From Myxococcales bacterium (GTDB lineage Bacteria; Myxococcota_A; Polyangia; Polyangiales; Polyangiaceae): a stretch of 64,000 nucleotides of DNA. Shown here piece by piece: positions 42,352 to 51,521 of this stretch. The stretch spans positions 41,065-105,064 of the forward strand of contig JAEUKE010000026.1 in assembly GCA_016794345.1 (NCBI GenBank). Reading direction: 5' to 3'. Positions within the stretch are counted from its first letter, which is position 1; each line of letters starts with the position of its first letter. The position numbers and the translations under genes were made by a program. A model generated the notes under the pieces. It was not told where the DNA came from. It worked only from the letters and a program-made list of their open reading frames with translations, and ran no database searches.

Positions 42352-43500
42352 ATGGCCGGCATCGTGCAACCGTCGCGTCGGCTCTCCCCGCTCCTCGACG
42401 AACGGCGCGTCGTCCTGTGCGTCGGCTCCGGCGGCGTCGGCAAGACCACGACGACGGCCGCCCTCGGGCTCGCCGCGGCTCGGCGAGGCAAACGTGTGCT
42501 CTGCCTCACCATCGATCCCGCCAGGCGGCTCGCCCAGAGCCTGGGCCTGGAGTGGAGCGCAAACGAGGCTCGCGAGGTGGAGCCCGAGATGCTGGCGGCC
42601 GTCGGCGTCCCGCCGCGCGGCTCGCTCACGGTCATGCGCGTCGACACGAAGCTCACGTTCGACTCGCTCGTGAAGGAGCTCGCGCCGGACGCCGAGCGTC
42701 GCGACCGCATCCTCAACAACGTCCTCTACCGGTACATCTCCACCTCGCTCGCGGGCACGCAGGAGTACATGGCCATGGAGAAGCTGCACTCCTTGCGCGA
42801 CGACCCGCGGTGGGATCTCGTGTTGCTCGACACGCCGCCGACCGCTCACGCGCTCGACTTCCTCGACGCGCCCGAGCGGCTCGTGGGCGCGATCGACAGC
42901 CCAGCCATTCGCTGGTTCGTGCAGGCGTTCCAGTCCTCCGGCAAGCTCTCCTTCAACCTGCTGGCCAAATCCACCGCCACGCTCCTGAAGGGGCTCGGCA
43001 AGCTCACCGGCGGCGGTTTCCTGGAGCAGGTCGCTGCCTTCATCGCCGAGATGAACGCGCTCTTCGGCGGCTGGAAGAAGCGCGCCGACGCCGTGGCCGC
43101 GGCGCTCCGCGGGCCCGACGTGGCCTACGTCCTCGTCACCACGCCCGATCCGCTCGCCATCCGGGAGGTGCGTTATTTCGCGGAGCGGCTCCTCGGCGAG
43201 AGGATGCGCGTGGACGCGTTCGTGGTGAACCGAAAGAACCCTTCGTTCCCCAACGAACCGACCCACGCCGCCGAGGTGCTCGAGGCGCTCGGGCTCGTCA
43301 CGTCGGCCGACATGGTGCAGAAGTGCGCCGAGGCGCAGAAGGACGCCGCGAGGCTCGCGAAGCTCGACCGGCTCCACCTGCTCTCGCTCGACGGCATCGT
43401 CGAAGAGACGGGCGCGCCGCTCGTCAGCGTCCCCACCTTCGCGAGCGACGTCTACGACCTCGAAGCGCTCCGACAGATCGGCGACATCCTCGCGCCCTGA
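42352..43500 (+). CDS. ArsA/Get3-family anion-transport-type ATPase
   Basis: 382 residues from ATG 42352; a TTG at 42316 would add 12 residues. Deviant Walker A GSGGVGKTTTT, switch I TIDPARRLAQS, DTPPTAHALDFLD as switch II-like, and RKNPSFPNE in the C-terminal part. ArsA-type proteins drive arsenite pumps, but there is no arsB, and Get3-like paralogues in bacteria often serve other roles, for example membrane-protein or polarity factors. Follows the possible roadblock gene on the same strand. Convergent with der across a hairpin. Confidence 0.82.
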   Translation: MAGIVQPSRRLSPLLDERRVVLCVGSGGVGKTTTTAALGLAAARRGKRVLCLTIDPARRLAQSLGLEWSANEAREVEPEMLAAVGVPPRGSLTVMRVDTKLTFDSLVKELAPDAERRDRILNNVLYRYISTSLAGTQEYMAMEKLHSLRDDPRWDLVLLDTPPTAHALDFLDAPERLVGAIDSPAIRWFVQAFQSSGKLSFNLLAKSTATLLKGLGKLTGGGFLEQVAAFIAEMNALFGGWKKRADAVAAALRGPDVAYVLVTTPDPLAIREVRYFAERLLGERMRVDAFVVNRKNPSFPNEPTHAAEVLEALGLVTSADMVQKCAEAQKDAARLAKLDRLHLLSLDGIVEETGAPLVSVPTFASDVYDLEALRQIGDILAP

Positions 43501-43513
43501 GCAAGGCCGGCGA

Positions 43514-43537
43514 AGGAGGCGGCCGACGCCGCCTCCT
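43514..43537. terminator. 10-bp GC-rich hairpin between convergent genes
   Basis: AGGAGGCGGC/GCCGCCTCCT with a 4-nt loop (CGAC), filling most of the 41-bp gap between the ATPase gene and der. Probable bidirectional terminator. Confidence 0.6.
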
Positions 43538-43541
43538 CGGC

Positions 43542-44891
43542 TCAGCGCTCGTTTCGCTCGGTCTTGGAGCGGCCGCGCCCGCGGTAGTGGACCACGATGG
43601 GCACGCCCTCGAAAGCGAACGTCTTGCGGATCTGGTTCTGCACGTAGCGCCGGTAGCTGAAGTGGATCTTGTCGGGCGCGCTCGTCGAGACGACGAACGT
43701 CGGCGGGCGGATGCTGGCCTGCGTGATGAAATAGAGCCGCGGCGCCTTGCCGCCGTGGGTCGGCGGGGGATGGGTCTCGAGCACGGCTCCGAAGAAGCGG
43801 TTCAGCTCGCCGGTCGGGATGCGCCGGGAGAAGCTCTCGCCCACGCGGTCGATCGTCTCGAGCAGCGTGTCGGTCCCGCGCCCCGTCTTCGCGCTCAGCT
43901 TGCAGATGGGCGCCCACGGGGCAAAGGAGAGCTTGTCGCGTGCGTCCTCTTCGGCCTTGGCGAGCGTGGACTTGTCCACCAGATCGGCCTTGTTGAGCGC
44001 GATCACGAGGCCGCGTCCGCGCTCCTCGGCCAAGCCCAGGATCTTCGCGTCTTGCTCCGCCACGCCCTCGGCCGCGTCCGCCATCAGCACGATGACGTCG
44101 GCACGCTCCATCGCGCGGATGGCCTGCACGACGCTCGCGCCCTCGACGAAGCTGCCTTCTTTTTTTACCTTCGCCTTGCGGCGGATGCCTGCGGTGTCGA
44201 CGAAGGTGTAACGCTTGCCCTTGCGCTCGACGATGGTGTCGACCGCGTCGCGTGTCGTCCCGGGGCGCGAGTCGACGAGGACACGCTCCTCCCCGGAGAG
44301 ACGGTTCACCAGGCTCGATTTGCCAGCGTTCGGCTTGCCGATGAGGGCGACCGCGAGCCCCTCGTGCGGCTGCGGCTCGTCCTCGTCCGGAGTGCGCGGC
44401 GGGAGCGCCTCGGCGATCGCCTCCGCGAGATCGTCGAAGCCACGACCGTGGGCCGCGCTCACGAGGATCAGCTCCTTCATGCCGAGCCGGTAGAGATCGG
44501 CCGCCTCCTGGTCCTGCTTCGGCGAGTCGGCCTTGTTCGCCACGTAGAGGGTGGGCTTCTCGGCCGCGCGGAGCAGCTTCATCTCGGCGTGGTCCACGCT
44601 GGTGGCCGGCTCCGTCGCGTCGAGCACGCAGACGATCACGTCCGCCTCCGCGAGCGCGAGCTCGATCTGCCGCTTGATGCCCTGCTTCATCGGGTCTTCG
44701 CTCAGCGGGTCGAAGCCCCCCGTGTCGATGAGGATGTAGCTCCGACCGTGTGAGGAGACGTCACCGTAGTGACGATCGCGGGTGACGCCGGGCTCGTCGT
44801 GCACGATCGCCGCCTTCGATCGCGTGAGGCGGTTGTAGATGGTGCTCTTGCCCACGTTGGGCCGGCCGACCAAAGCGACGATCGGTTTCAT
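43542..44891 (-). CDS. der: GTPase Der (EngA), two G domains
   Basis: 449 residues from ATG 44891, which overlaps the era stop (ATGA). Two tandem GTPase domains, each with its own G1 to G4: GRPNVGKS, DTGGF, NKAD in the first and GKPNAGKS, DTAGI, NKAD in the second. The C-terminal KH-like domain (TFVVSTSAPDKIHFSYRRY) binds rRNA. It is essential for 50S subunit maturation in the cytoplasm. Operon with era. Confidence 0.95.
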   Translation of the reverse strand: MKPIVALVGRPNVGKSTIYNRLTRSKAAIVHDEPGVTRDRHYGDVSSHGRSYILIDTGGFDPLSEDPMKQGIKRQIELALAEADVIVCVLDATEPATSVDHAEMKLLRAAEKPTLYVANKADSPKQDQEAADLYRLGMKELILVSAAHGRGFDDLAEAIAEALPPRTPDEDEPQPHEGLAVALIGKPNAGKSSLVNRLSGEERVLVDSRPGTTRDAVDTIVERKGKRYTFVDTAGIRRKAKVKKEGSFVEGASVVQAIRAMERADVIVLMADAAEGVAEQDAKILGLAEERGRGLVIALNKADLVDKSTLAKAEEDARDKLSFAPWAPICKLSAKTGRGTDTLLETIDRVGESFSRRIPTGELNRFFGAVLETHPPPTHGGKAPRLYFITQASIRPPTFVVSTSAPDKIHFSYRRYVQNQIRKTFAFEGVPIVVHYRGRGRSKTERNER

Positions 44892-45883
44892 TCCGTCTCT
44901 TCCTCTTCGCTCTCGGCCGCGGAGCGGTTCATGACCTCGTCGCTCATCATCTCCGCGATCTTCTCCGGCGCGTCGCGCCATTTGGGCGTGACGCGGACGA
45001 AGAGCTCGAGGTGGACCTTGTGGCCCGTGAGGCCCTCGATGCGCTGGCGCGCGGCGGTTCCGATCTTCTTCAGCATCTCGCCGCCCTTGCCGATGACGAT
45101 CTTCTTGTGGCCGGGGCGCTCGACGTGAACCGTCGCCGCGATGCGGAACGCGTTCGGCATCTCCTCGAAGCTGTCGATCGTCACCGCGGTGGCGTGCGGC
45201 ACCTCTTCACGCGTGGATAGCAGGACCTGCTCGCGCACGTATTCGCGAGCGAAGAACCGCGTCGGGCGGTCGGTCAGATCGTCCTCCGAGAACGCGGGCG
45301 GTGCCTCCGGGAGCAGGCGACCGACCTCGGTGAGCACGCGCTCGACGCCGTTTTCCTTCAGCGCGCTGATGGGCACCACGGCCTCGAAGCTCCGCAGCTC
45401 GGAGAGCGCCTGGAGCAAGGGGAACAGGCGCGTCTTGTCTCGGACCAGGTCGACCTTGTTCACGACGAGGACGGTCTTCGCCGTCGCGCCGATGTCCCGC
45501 AGGAGGACGAGGTCCCCCGGATGGGGACGCAGCGGTCCGTCTTTCTTGGGCAGATCCGTGAAGAAGACGACGACGTCGGCCCCGGCTGCGGCGCCGCGAG
45601 CCTCGCGGTTCATGAACCTGTCGATCGCGCGCTCGCCCTTGTGGAGACCGGGCGTGTCGAGCAGCTTGATCTCGGCGAGCTCGCCGTCCTCCAGCTCGTG
45701 CCGGACGACACCGAGCAACGTCTCCCGCGTCGTCTGCGGCGTACGGGTCACGATGGCCAGGGGCACGCCGAGCGCGGCGTTCAAGAAGGTCGACTTCCCG
45801 ACGTTGGGCCGCCCGACGATGGCCACGGTCCCGGAGCGGGTCCGGGAGGTCTTCTTCGGGGAGGGGGCCTGACGCTTCTTCAC
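44888..45883 (-). CDS. era: GTPase Era
   Basis: 331 residues from GTG 45883; the frame is open further upstream but that sequence is Pro-rich and crosses a GC hairpin. G1 GRPNVGKS, G3 DTPGLHKGE, G4 NKVD, followed by a KH domain (VHVERPGHKKIVIGKGGEMLKKIG) that binds the 3' end of 16S rRNA. The C-terminus has an acidic SEEEETE tail not typical of Era. Needed for 30S subunit assembly. Coupled to der. Confidence 0.93.
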   Translation of the reverse strand: MKKRQAPSPKKTSRTRSGTVAIVGRPNVGKSTFLNAALGVPLAIVTRTPQTTRETLLGVVRHELEDGELAEIKLLDTPGLHKGERAIDRFMNREARGAAAGADVVVFFTDLPKKDGPLRPHPGDLVLLRDIGATAKTVLVVNKVDLVRDKTRLFPLLQALSELRSFEAVVPISALKENGVERVLTEVGRLLPEAPPAFSEDDLTDRPTRFFAREYVREQVLLSTREEVPHATAVTIDSFEEMPNAFRIAATVHVERPGHKKIVIGKGGEMLKKIGTAARQRIEGLTGHKVHLELFVRVTPKWRDAPEKIAEMMSDEVMNRSAAESEEEETE

Positions 45884-45939
45884 GCGGCGCCGTTTAGCAC
45901 GTCTGTCCCCGAGCCTCCGACCTTTGCTGGCGACCGGCC

Positions 45940-45962
45940 CCCCCTCGCGAGGCGAGGGGGGT
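45940..45962. repeat. GC-rich hairpin repeat, CCCCCCTCGC type
   Basis: CCCCCCTCGC, 3-nt loop, GCGAGGGGGG: 10 bp perfect. It lies in the space between the divergent era and membrane-protein genes. The same left half occurs again at 60160-60169. Could be a small dispersed palindromic repeat or a divergent-region terminator. Confidence 0.5.
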
Positions 45963-46040
45963 GGGGGGTGAAGGAGCGGCCAGAAGCCTCCAGAATGGGA
46001 TGACGCCACTTTTTCTCCATCCTGCTAGAGAGAGCGTCCG

Positions 46041-48518
46041 GTGAGATCTCGCGCGCTCCCCTTCGCTCTGGCGTTCGTGGTCGCTGCCCTCTGGGTCGCG
46101 TTGCCGCTCGCCCGAGGGGGCGCCTGGGATCCGTACGAGCTCGACGCCGCCGACCTGGCCCGGCGCGTCTCGGTCCACGTCTTCGGCGCTGCCGACCTGG
46201 CCCGACCGGAGGACCCACCCTCCATCCCGACGCTCTCCGACCTCGGGATGGGAGAGCTGCCCTTCACGTCGATGGCGCTCGCGTTCCGGTTCTTCGGGGT
46301 GAGCGAGACGGTCGGCCGCGGAACGATGGCCGCCTGGGCCGTGGCCGGCGCGCTCAGCCTCTTCTGGCTGCTGCGCCGCGCGGGCGACACGAAGGCCGCG
46401 TTTTTCGCGGTCGTCGTGCTCGTGACCATGCCCCTCTACGCGCTCCAGGGCCGGACCATGCTCGGCGACGCGGTGAGCCTGGCCGCGTTCATGATGGCGA
46501 CCGCCGGGCTCACGATCGCGGCGATCGGCTCGGGCCGCACACGAGTCGCGAGCGGCGCGCTCGCTGCGCTCGGGCTGATCTCGGGCTTTCTTTCCCGGGG
46601 TCTGTTGCTCGGCATCTCGGCGCCTTGTTTGTCGGTCGGCCTCGCCCTCCTCCTCGGAGGCAGCCTCTTGCCGCAGCCGACCAGAGCGAGGCCCGCGTTC
46701 CTCTTTGGCGCGACGCTGACGATCGTGGGCGGGCTCGCCGCGGCCCGCTTCTGCTTCGTCGCCTGGCCGCTCGTCGACACCGACGCGCCGCTCGATCGGG
46801 AGGTCGGGATGGTCCTCTGGGATCCGTCGCCGAATGACTCGACCTTCGATCGGCTCTTCCGGCAGATCGGCCACGCGTTGTTCCCGTGGAGCGCGCTGCT
46901 CCCTTGGGCATTTGGCCGCGCGCTCGCGCCGCGGGCGCCGGTGGGCTCGGGCTCGGCGGAGCCGTTCGTTCGCGTGGCGCTCGCCGTCTCCACTGTCGTG
47001 GCCTTCGCTTGCGGCACGCTTGTCGTGCCCTGGGCCGGCCCCTTGCCGTTCCTCGGCATCGCGCCGCTGGCCGGCCTCGTCGCGCTGGCGCTGCGCGATC
47101 TGGATCGCGTGCCCGCTCGGTCGTGGATCGGCGTGCTCGCCGCCGGGGTCGCGTTCGCGCTCCTCACGATCGACTTCTCGAGGGAGCCGGCTCGAACGCT
47201 CTCACCCTTCGTGGTGCCTTCGGCCGTCCTGCCTGCCGGCTTCGAGCCAACCACGAAACACACATTCGCCTTGGTCGCGGCGCTCGCGACCCCGGTCGGC
47301 CTGCTCGCCGTCTTCGGCTCCTCCGGCGCTCCCCCGCGCAGGGCGTCGGAGCTCGTCCCGTTTGCACGAGCGCGCGTCGCGTCCGCACGCTCGTGGGCCC
47401 GCGAGATCGGCCGCGCGGTGCTCGCTGCGTTCCAGGGCAACCTGGTCTTTTTCCTCGTCGTCTTCGAGGCTGCGCTGGTCGGGCTCGCGGCGATGTTGTT
47501 CATCGGGAGGCGAGCAGGTTGGGAGGCGATCGTCGAGCTGCCCCACGCGGTGGTCGAGATCGGCACCATGCTCTGGTGGGCGCTGCCGATCGGGCTCGCC
47601 GTCGTCGCCGTCTCGCTCCTGGTGGTGCAAGCGGCGTGGGAGTCGCTCGTCGGCCTCTCGCGGCTCGGCGCCGGCGGCGCGCTCGGGTTGCTCGTGGCGA
47701 CCGCGAGCTCGATCCTCGGCTTCTCGCATTACCCGGCGCTCGCCGCCGAGCTCTCCCCGAAGGAGGTGTTCGAGACCTACCGGAGCCTGCGCACCGAGGG
47801 GGATGAGCTGGGGCTCCTCGGCGCGAGCCCTCGAGCGGGCTCGTTCTACGCGGGGCGCGCGGTGCCGAGCTTCGGCGACGAGGACGAGGCGTTCGCCTGG
47901 CTCGATCACGCGGGCGACGGTCGCCGGTTCCTGGTGCTCAAGTCGCGCGATCTGCCCAAGCTCAACGCGCGCTGGCGCAGCGCCCACAAGACGAACCTGC
48001 CCGTCGTGGACGCGCGCCGGAGCGAGATCCTCCTCGCGACGAGCCGCCTCGACGGGGACACGAACAGAAATCCGCTCGGCTCCATCCTCCTCGAGTCCGA
48101 GCCCGCGCCCGCCCACGTGCTCTCGACTCGGTTCCTCGATCACCTCGACGTGCTCGGGTGGCAGGCGGAGTCGCTGAGCGGTCAGGTCGTCGACTCCGTC
48201 GTTCCCGGCGAGCCGTTCCGCCTCGTGTTCTTCTACCGGGTCGCCGGCGAGCTCGGCGACTGGCAGGCGTTCGTGCACCTCGACGGGCGAACCCGGCACA
48301 ACGCCGATCACGCGCCGCTCGCCGGGCGCTACCCGATGCCGCTGTGGCGGGCGGGCGACCTGGTGCGTGACGAGGTCGAGGTGACGTTGCCTCCCAACTT
48401 CGGCCCAGGAGAAATCTGGGTGTTCTTCGGGTTCTTCCAGGGAAAGACCCGCCTTCGGGTGACCGAAGGGGAGCATCGAGAAGACCGCGCCGTGGCCGGC
48501 AAGCTACGTGTCCGATGA
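46041..48518 (+). CDS. GT39/PMT-type membrane glycosyltransferase-like protein
   Basis: 825 residues from GTG 46041. About ten hydrophobic helices (residues 8-560), with the acidic first loop motif WDPYELDAADLARR as in ArnT/PMT-type GT-C enzymes, and MLGDA-type loop. Residues about 575-825 form a large extracytoplasmic domain (GRRFLVLKSRDLPKLNAR, VFFYRVAGELGDWQAFVHLD). Such enzymes move sugars from polyprenyl phosphate donors to lipid or protein acceptors outside the membrane. The acceptor is unknown. Confidence 0.8.
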   Translation: MRSRALPFALAFVVAALWVALPLARGGAWDPYELDAADLARRVSVHVFGAADLARPEDPPSIPTLSDLGMGELPFTSMALAFRFFGVSETVGRGTMAAWAVAGALSLFWLLRRAGDTKAAFFAVVVLVTMPLYALQGRTMLGDAVSLAAFMMATAGLTIAAIGSGRTRVASGALAALGLISGFLSRGLLLGISAPCLSVGLALLLGGSLLPQPTRARPAFLFGATLTIVGGLAAARFCFVAWPLVDTDAPLDREVGMVLWDPSPNDSTFDRLFRQIGHALFPWSALLPWAFGRALAPRAPVGSGSAEPFVRVALAVSTVVAFACGTLVVPWAGPLPFLGIAPLAGLVALALRDLDRVPARSWIGVLAAGVAFALLTIDFSREPARTLSPFVVPSAVLPAGFEPTTKHTFALVAALATPVGLLAVFGSSGAPPRRASELVPFARARVASARSWAREIGRAVLAAFQGNLVFFLVVFEAALVGLAAMLFIGRRAGWEAIVELPHAVVEIGTMLWWALPIGLAVVAVSLLVVQAAWESLVGLSRLGAGGALGLLVATASSILGFSHYPALAAELSPKEVFETYRSLRTEGDELGLLGASPRAGSFYAGRAVPSFGDEDEAFAWLDHAGDGRRFLVLKSRDLPKLNARWRSAHKTNLPVVDARRSEILLATSRLDGDTNRNPLGSILLESEPAPAHVLSTRFLDHLDVLGWQAESLSGQVVDSVVPGEPFRLVFFYRVAGELGDWQAFVHLDGRTRHNADHAPLAGRYPMPLWRAGDLVRDEVEVTLPPNFGPGEIWVFFGFFQGKTRLRVTEGEHREDRAVAGKLRVR

Positions 48519-48576
48519 CGCTCTGCGCAGCGGGTGCGCTCTCGACACGGCGCTTCGGCGGGGGTAGTCGCAAAGC

Positions 48577-48993
48577 ATGTCGGGCGACGAGAACGAGCGC
48601 GAGCGCGAGGAGGAGCTGCCTCCCTCCTCGGACGTCGATCGTCGCAGCGCCGATCGGTTCGACGTCGTCTGGTGTGTCGACTGCGAGACGGAGGACACCT
48701 TCCTCTACGCCGCGATCACGAACATCAGCGCGCTCGGCATCTTCGTGCGAACGGAGGACCCGCTCCGGATCGGCACGCGGATGCGCCTGCGATTCGCGCC
48801 GTCCGCGTCCCGGGCGCTGCCGCCGCTCCTCGTGGAAGGGCGGGTGCAATGGATCAACCCCGCGCGCCCGGGTTGCCCCAACCCCGGCATGGGCATCCGG
48901 TTCGTGGGGCTCACGCTCGACATCCGCGAGCGCCTCGTCGAGATCATCCGCACGATCGCCTATCTCCCGAACGAGATAGACGAAGCGAGCTGA
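48577..48993 (+). CDS. PilZ-domain protein (c-di-GMP receptor candidate)
   Basis: 138 residues, a single PilZ domain with a short acidic N-terminal tail. The binding signatures are DRRSADRF (RxxxR) at about 21-28 and NISALGIFV (D/NxSxxG) at about 49-57. The C-terminal IRERLVEIIRTIAYLP helix is typical of the myxobacterial PilZ subfamily. Should bind c-di-GMP in the cytoplasm; effector partner unknown. Lies 58 bp after the glycosyltransferase gene, probably cotranscribed. Confidence 0.83.
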   Translation: MSGDENEREREEELPPSSDVDRRSADRFDVVWCVDCETEDTFLYAAITNISALGIFVRTEDPLRIGTRMRLRFAPSASRALPPLLVEGRVQWINPARPGCPNPGMGIRFVGLTLDIRERLVEIIRTIAYLPNEIDEAS

Positions 48994-49000
48994 GCCCTGC

Positions 49001-50662
49001 TCACTGCGGCAGCGGGAAGCGGCGCACGTACATGCCCGGCGCGGCCGCGCTCATGTCTTCCCACCCGAAGACCAGGTAGGACCCGACGGCGACGGCCGGC
49101 TTCTTCGGGGCGACCGTCGATCGAGTAATGACAAAATCGTCATTCTGGCCGGTGACGGCGTTGAAGAGGAACCCGCCGTTTGCGCCGAGGAGGCGCCCGC
49201 GGAGCGAGGCGCCGTCCTCCCAGGCGAGCGCATAGAGATCGCCGCCCCCGGCCACCGCCGGGGCGCCCTTCGTGCCGTCGACCACCGCGTGGGCTGCCGC
49301 GTCCTGATCGCCGGCGACGGCGCTGCCGTCCAGGGCGTAGCGCTGGAAGAAGACGTTCCCGTCGCTCCGCCAGACGATGGCGAACCGGCCGTCGGCGAGG
49401 ACCGCGACGTCCGGCTGATCTTGCACGCCGCTGGTCTGCACGTTCGCGGTCTTGGCCGTGTCCACCGTCATGCTGGCGGTGACCTTCGAGTAGAGGACGT
49501 CGTCGCCGCTCTCGTACGCGACGATCCAGCCGCCCGCATAGCCGCCGACCCGAGGCGCCCTTCCGGATCCGGCGATCGTGGTGATCGTCCCCAGGGTGGC
49601 GGGGCTCGGGTCGTTCGAGGTGATCGTGCGCCCGAGGATCTGTCCGGCTTGCTCCCACACGACCAGGGCGGTCCCGAGGGTGCCGGTCGCGACATCCACG
49701 CTGACGGCAGCGTCATTGCCCATGGGATTGCTGACGTTCAGCGGCGTCGGGTTGGACGTGCAGCCCGTCGCGGGGATCTCCATGGCCTGGACGTCATCCC
49801 TGAGGGGCGCCGTGTAGTTGGAGATGAAGGCGATGACGACGCCGTTGCCGAGCGGCGCGACCGCGGGCAGGCGCTGACCGTTCGGCAGGGGCGTGTCGCT
49901 CCCGTCACAGTCCACGTTCAGGCGGTGGGGCTCGCCGAACTGAGGCGGCGTCGTGATGGGCGAGAGGTCCGACGCGAAGTAGCGGACGCCGACGTCGCTG
50001 GTGGCCGCCGTGTTCGTCTGCCACGTCGCCCGGAGCGCGTCCTTCAGCTGCTCGGCCCCGCCCGCGAAGGCGAGCGAGAGGTGCGTCTGGCCGTTGTTGC
50101 CGTTCGGCGTGTCCACGAAGTCCACCGGCAGCTCCTTCGTGGAGCAGTCGGCCTCGCACACGGCGTCCGCCGTGATGCTGCTGCACGTGCCGCCGAGCGG
50201 GCCCGTGTCGCACAGCTCGCCGGCCTGGAGCGTGCCGTCCCCGCAGCAGCTCGGCGGAACGTAGCGGACGATCTTGATGTCGACGGCGAGCGGGTCGCGA
50301 TCGACCTTGGCCTTCGCGCAGCCGCGCGCCGTGAGGCTGCCGCTGCCGACGACCTCGACGTAGAACACCTGGGTGGAGGAGTCTCTGTCGAGCTTGAGCT
50401 CGCCACACCAGGTCGCGCCGTCGTCACAACCCGATTTCGAGAGCGGGTACTCCTTCGCGTCCGCGGGCTTCTCGATGCTCCCGTCCGCGGCGCACTCGGC
50501 GTCCGACTCGAAGACGTAGAGCGTGACCCCGGAGGCGTCGTCGAGGATGCCCTGCGGCGCGGTCATCGCGAGCGCGACGGAGGCCGTGTCCTCCGGCTCG
50601 CACGCGACGACGACGACCGGCAAGACGAGGGCGATGGAAGGAAAGAGCGAGCGGCGCCGCAT
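49001..50662 (-). CDS. Lipoprotein with myxobacterial Cys-rich repeat and beta-propeller-like domain
   Basis: 553 residues from ATG 50662, with GGTGGGG upstream. Lipobox VVVVAC (Cys21). A Cys-rich segment CCGDGTLQAGELCDTGPLGG has the CGDG...GExCD form of the myxobacterial Cys-rich repeat. The C-terminal 350 residues show repeating strand pairs such as VGGYAGGWIVAYESGDDVLY, ADGRFAIVWRSDGNVFFQRY and GGDLYALAWEDGASLRGRLL, suggesting a propeller-type fold. Likely surface lipoprotein. It follows the anti-sigma gene closely. Confidence 0.72.
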   Translation of the reverse strand: MRRRSLFPSIALVLPVVVVACEPEDTASVALAMTAPQGILDDASGVTLYVFESDAECAADGSIEKPADAKEYPLSKSGCDDGATWCGELKLDRDSSTQVFYVEVVGSGSLTARGCAKAKVDRDPLAVDIKIVRYVPPSCCGDGTLQAGELCDTGPLGGTCSSITADAVCEADCSTKELPVDFVDTPNGNNGQTHLSLAFAGGAEQLKDALRATWQTNTAATSDVGVRYFASDLSPITTPPQFGEPHRLNVDCDGSDTPLPNGQRLPAVAPLGNGVVIAFISNYTAPLRDDVQAMEIPATGCTSNPTPLNVSNPMGNDAAVSVDVATGTLGTALVVWEQAGQILGRTITSNDPSPATLGTITTIAGSGRAPRVGGYAGGWIVAYESGDDVLYSKVTASMTVDTAKTANVQTSGVQDQPDVAVLADGRFAIVWRSDGNVFFQRYALDGSAVAGDQDAAAHAVVDGTKGAPAVAGGGDLYALAWEDGASLRGRLLGANGGFLFNAVTGQNDDFVITRSTVAPKKPAVAVGSYLVFGWEDMSAAAPGMYVRRFPLPQ

Positions 50663-50681
50663 CGAGCCCCACCTTATCAGG

Positions 50682-51506
50682 TCAGGGATTCGGCGGGGCG
50701 GCCGTCGCACCGCTCTTGGTCCCGGCTTTGCGGCAATCCGACAGCTGGCGTTTGGCCTCGGGCGCGTCTTTGCCGTCGGAGTCGGCGATCTGCTGCAGCT
50801 TCGCCTCGGCCGCGCTGCAGCCGTCGCGCTCCTTCGTGGCGAGCGCGTCCTCGAGTGAGGGGATCCCGGCGCCCTTCGCGGCCGCCGAGGCCTCCGGGGC
50901 GGCCGGCGCCATCGCCCCGGGCGAGTCTTCCTTCGGCTGGCCCTCCTCGCCGGAGAGCGATTTGGGCTCCGCCTGGGCGGTCGCCGCAGCGCCGGCCTCG
51001 GCCTTGTCTTGCTCTGCCGCCGCGGCGGGAGCGCGGTACTTGGCGGCGGCTTGAGGCGCCGCGGTCGGCGCCGGTGCGGCGGCTCGCGCGCCCTCCTCGT
51101 CCGCCGCCGGCGCGCCCTTCTCGCTCACCGAGACGGGCGCGAACGTGCCAGGCTTCGCGCGGAGCAGCAGCAGGCTCGACCCGATGACGAACATGAACAG
51201 CGCAGCCATCGCGAGCTGCGGTCGCATGGCGTGAGACCCCGCCCACGCCGCCGCGCGCACGACCTTCTTGTACCAGGGGGCGCTGTGTTGGACGGCGCGC
51301 TCCGCCGCGAGGACACGCTCCTCGAAGTCGTCCGGCGGCTCATCCAGCGGCAGCACGGCCCCCTCACGAGCGGACTTCAGGTTCGCGTAGATGGGCGCGC
51401 ACCGCGAGCAGCTCTCGACGTGGCGACGGAGCGCTGCCGCGGTGAGCTCGTCCAGCTCGCCGTAGAGCGCGTCCATCACGTGTTCGTCGAACTTCTCGCA
51501 GTCCAT
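50682..51506 (-). CDS. Membrane anti-sigma factor with zinc-finger (HC2) motif
   Basis: 274 residues. N-terminal zinc-binding motif His29-Cys33-Cys36 (HVESCSRC) as in zf-HC2 anti-sigma factors, one transmembrane helix at about 96-115, then a long Ala/Glu/Pro-rich periplasmic part with a small C-terminal Cys-bearing domain (DGCSAAEAKLQQIADSDGK). It should hold the adjacent ECF sigma factor inactive until an envelope signal releases it. Gene lies 15 bp after the sigma gene. Confidence 0.83.
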   Translation of the reverse strand: MDCEKFDEHVMDALYGELDELTAAALRRHVESCSRCAPIYANLKSAREGAVLPLDEPPDDFEERVLAAERAVQHSAPWYKKVVRAAAWAGSHAMRPQLAMAALFMFVIGSSLLLLRAKPGTFAPVSVSEKGAPAADEEGARAAAPAPTAAPQAAAKYRAPAAAAEQDKAEAGAAATAQAEPKSLSGEEGQPKEDSPGAMAPAAPEASAAAKGAGIPSLEDALATKERDGCSAAEAKLQQIADSDGKDAPEAKRQLSDCRKAGTKSGATAAPPNP

Positions 51507-51521
51507 GGTGTCGTTCTGGGT

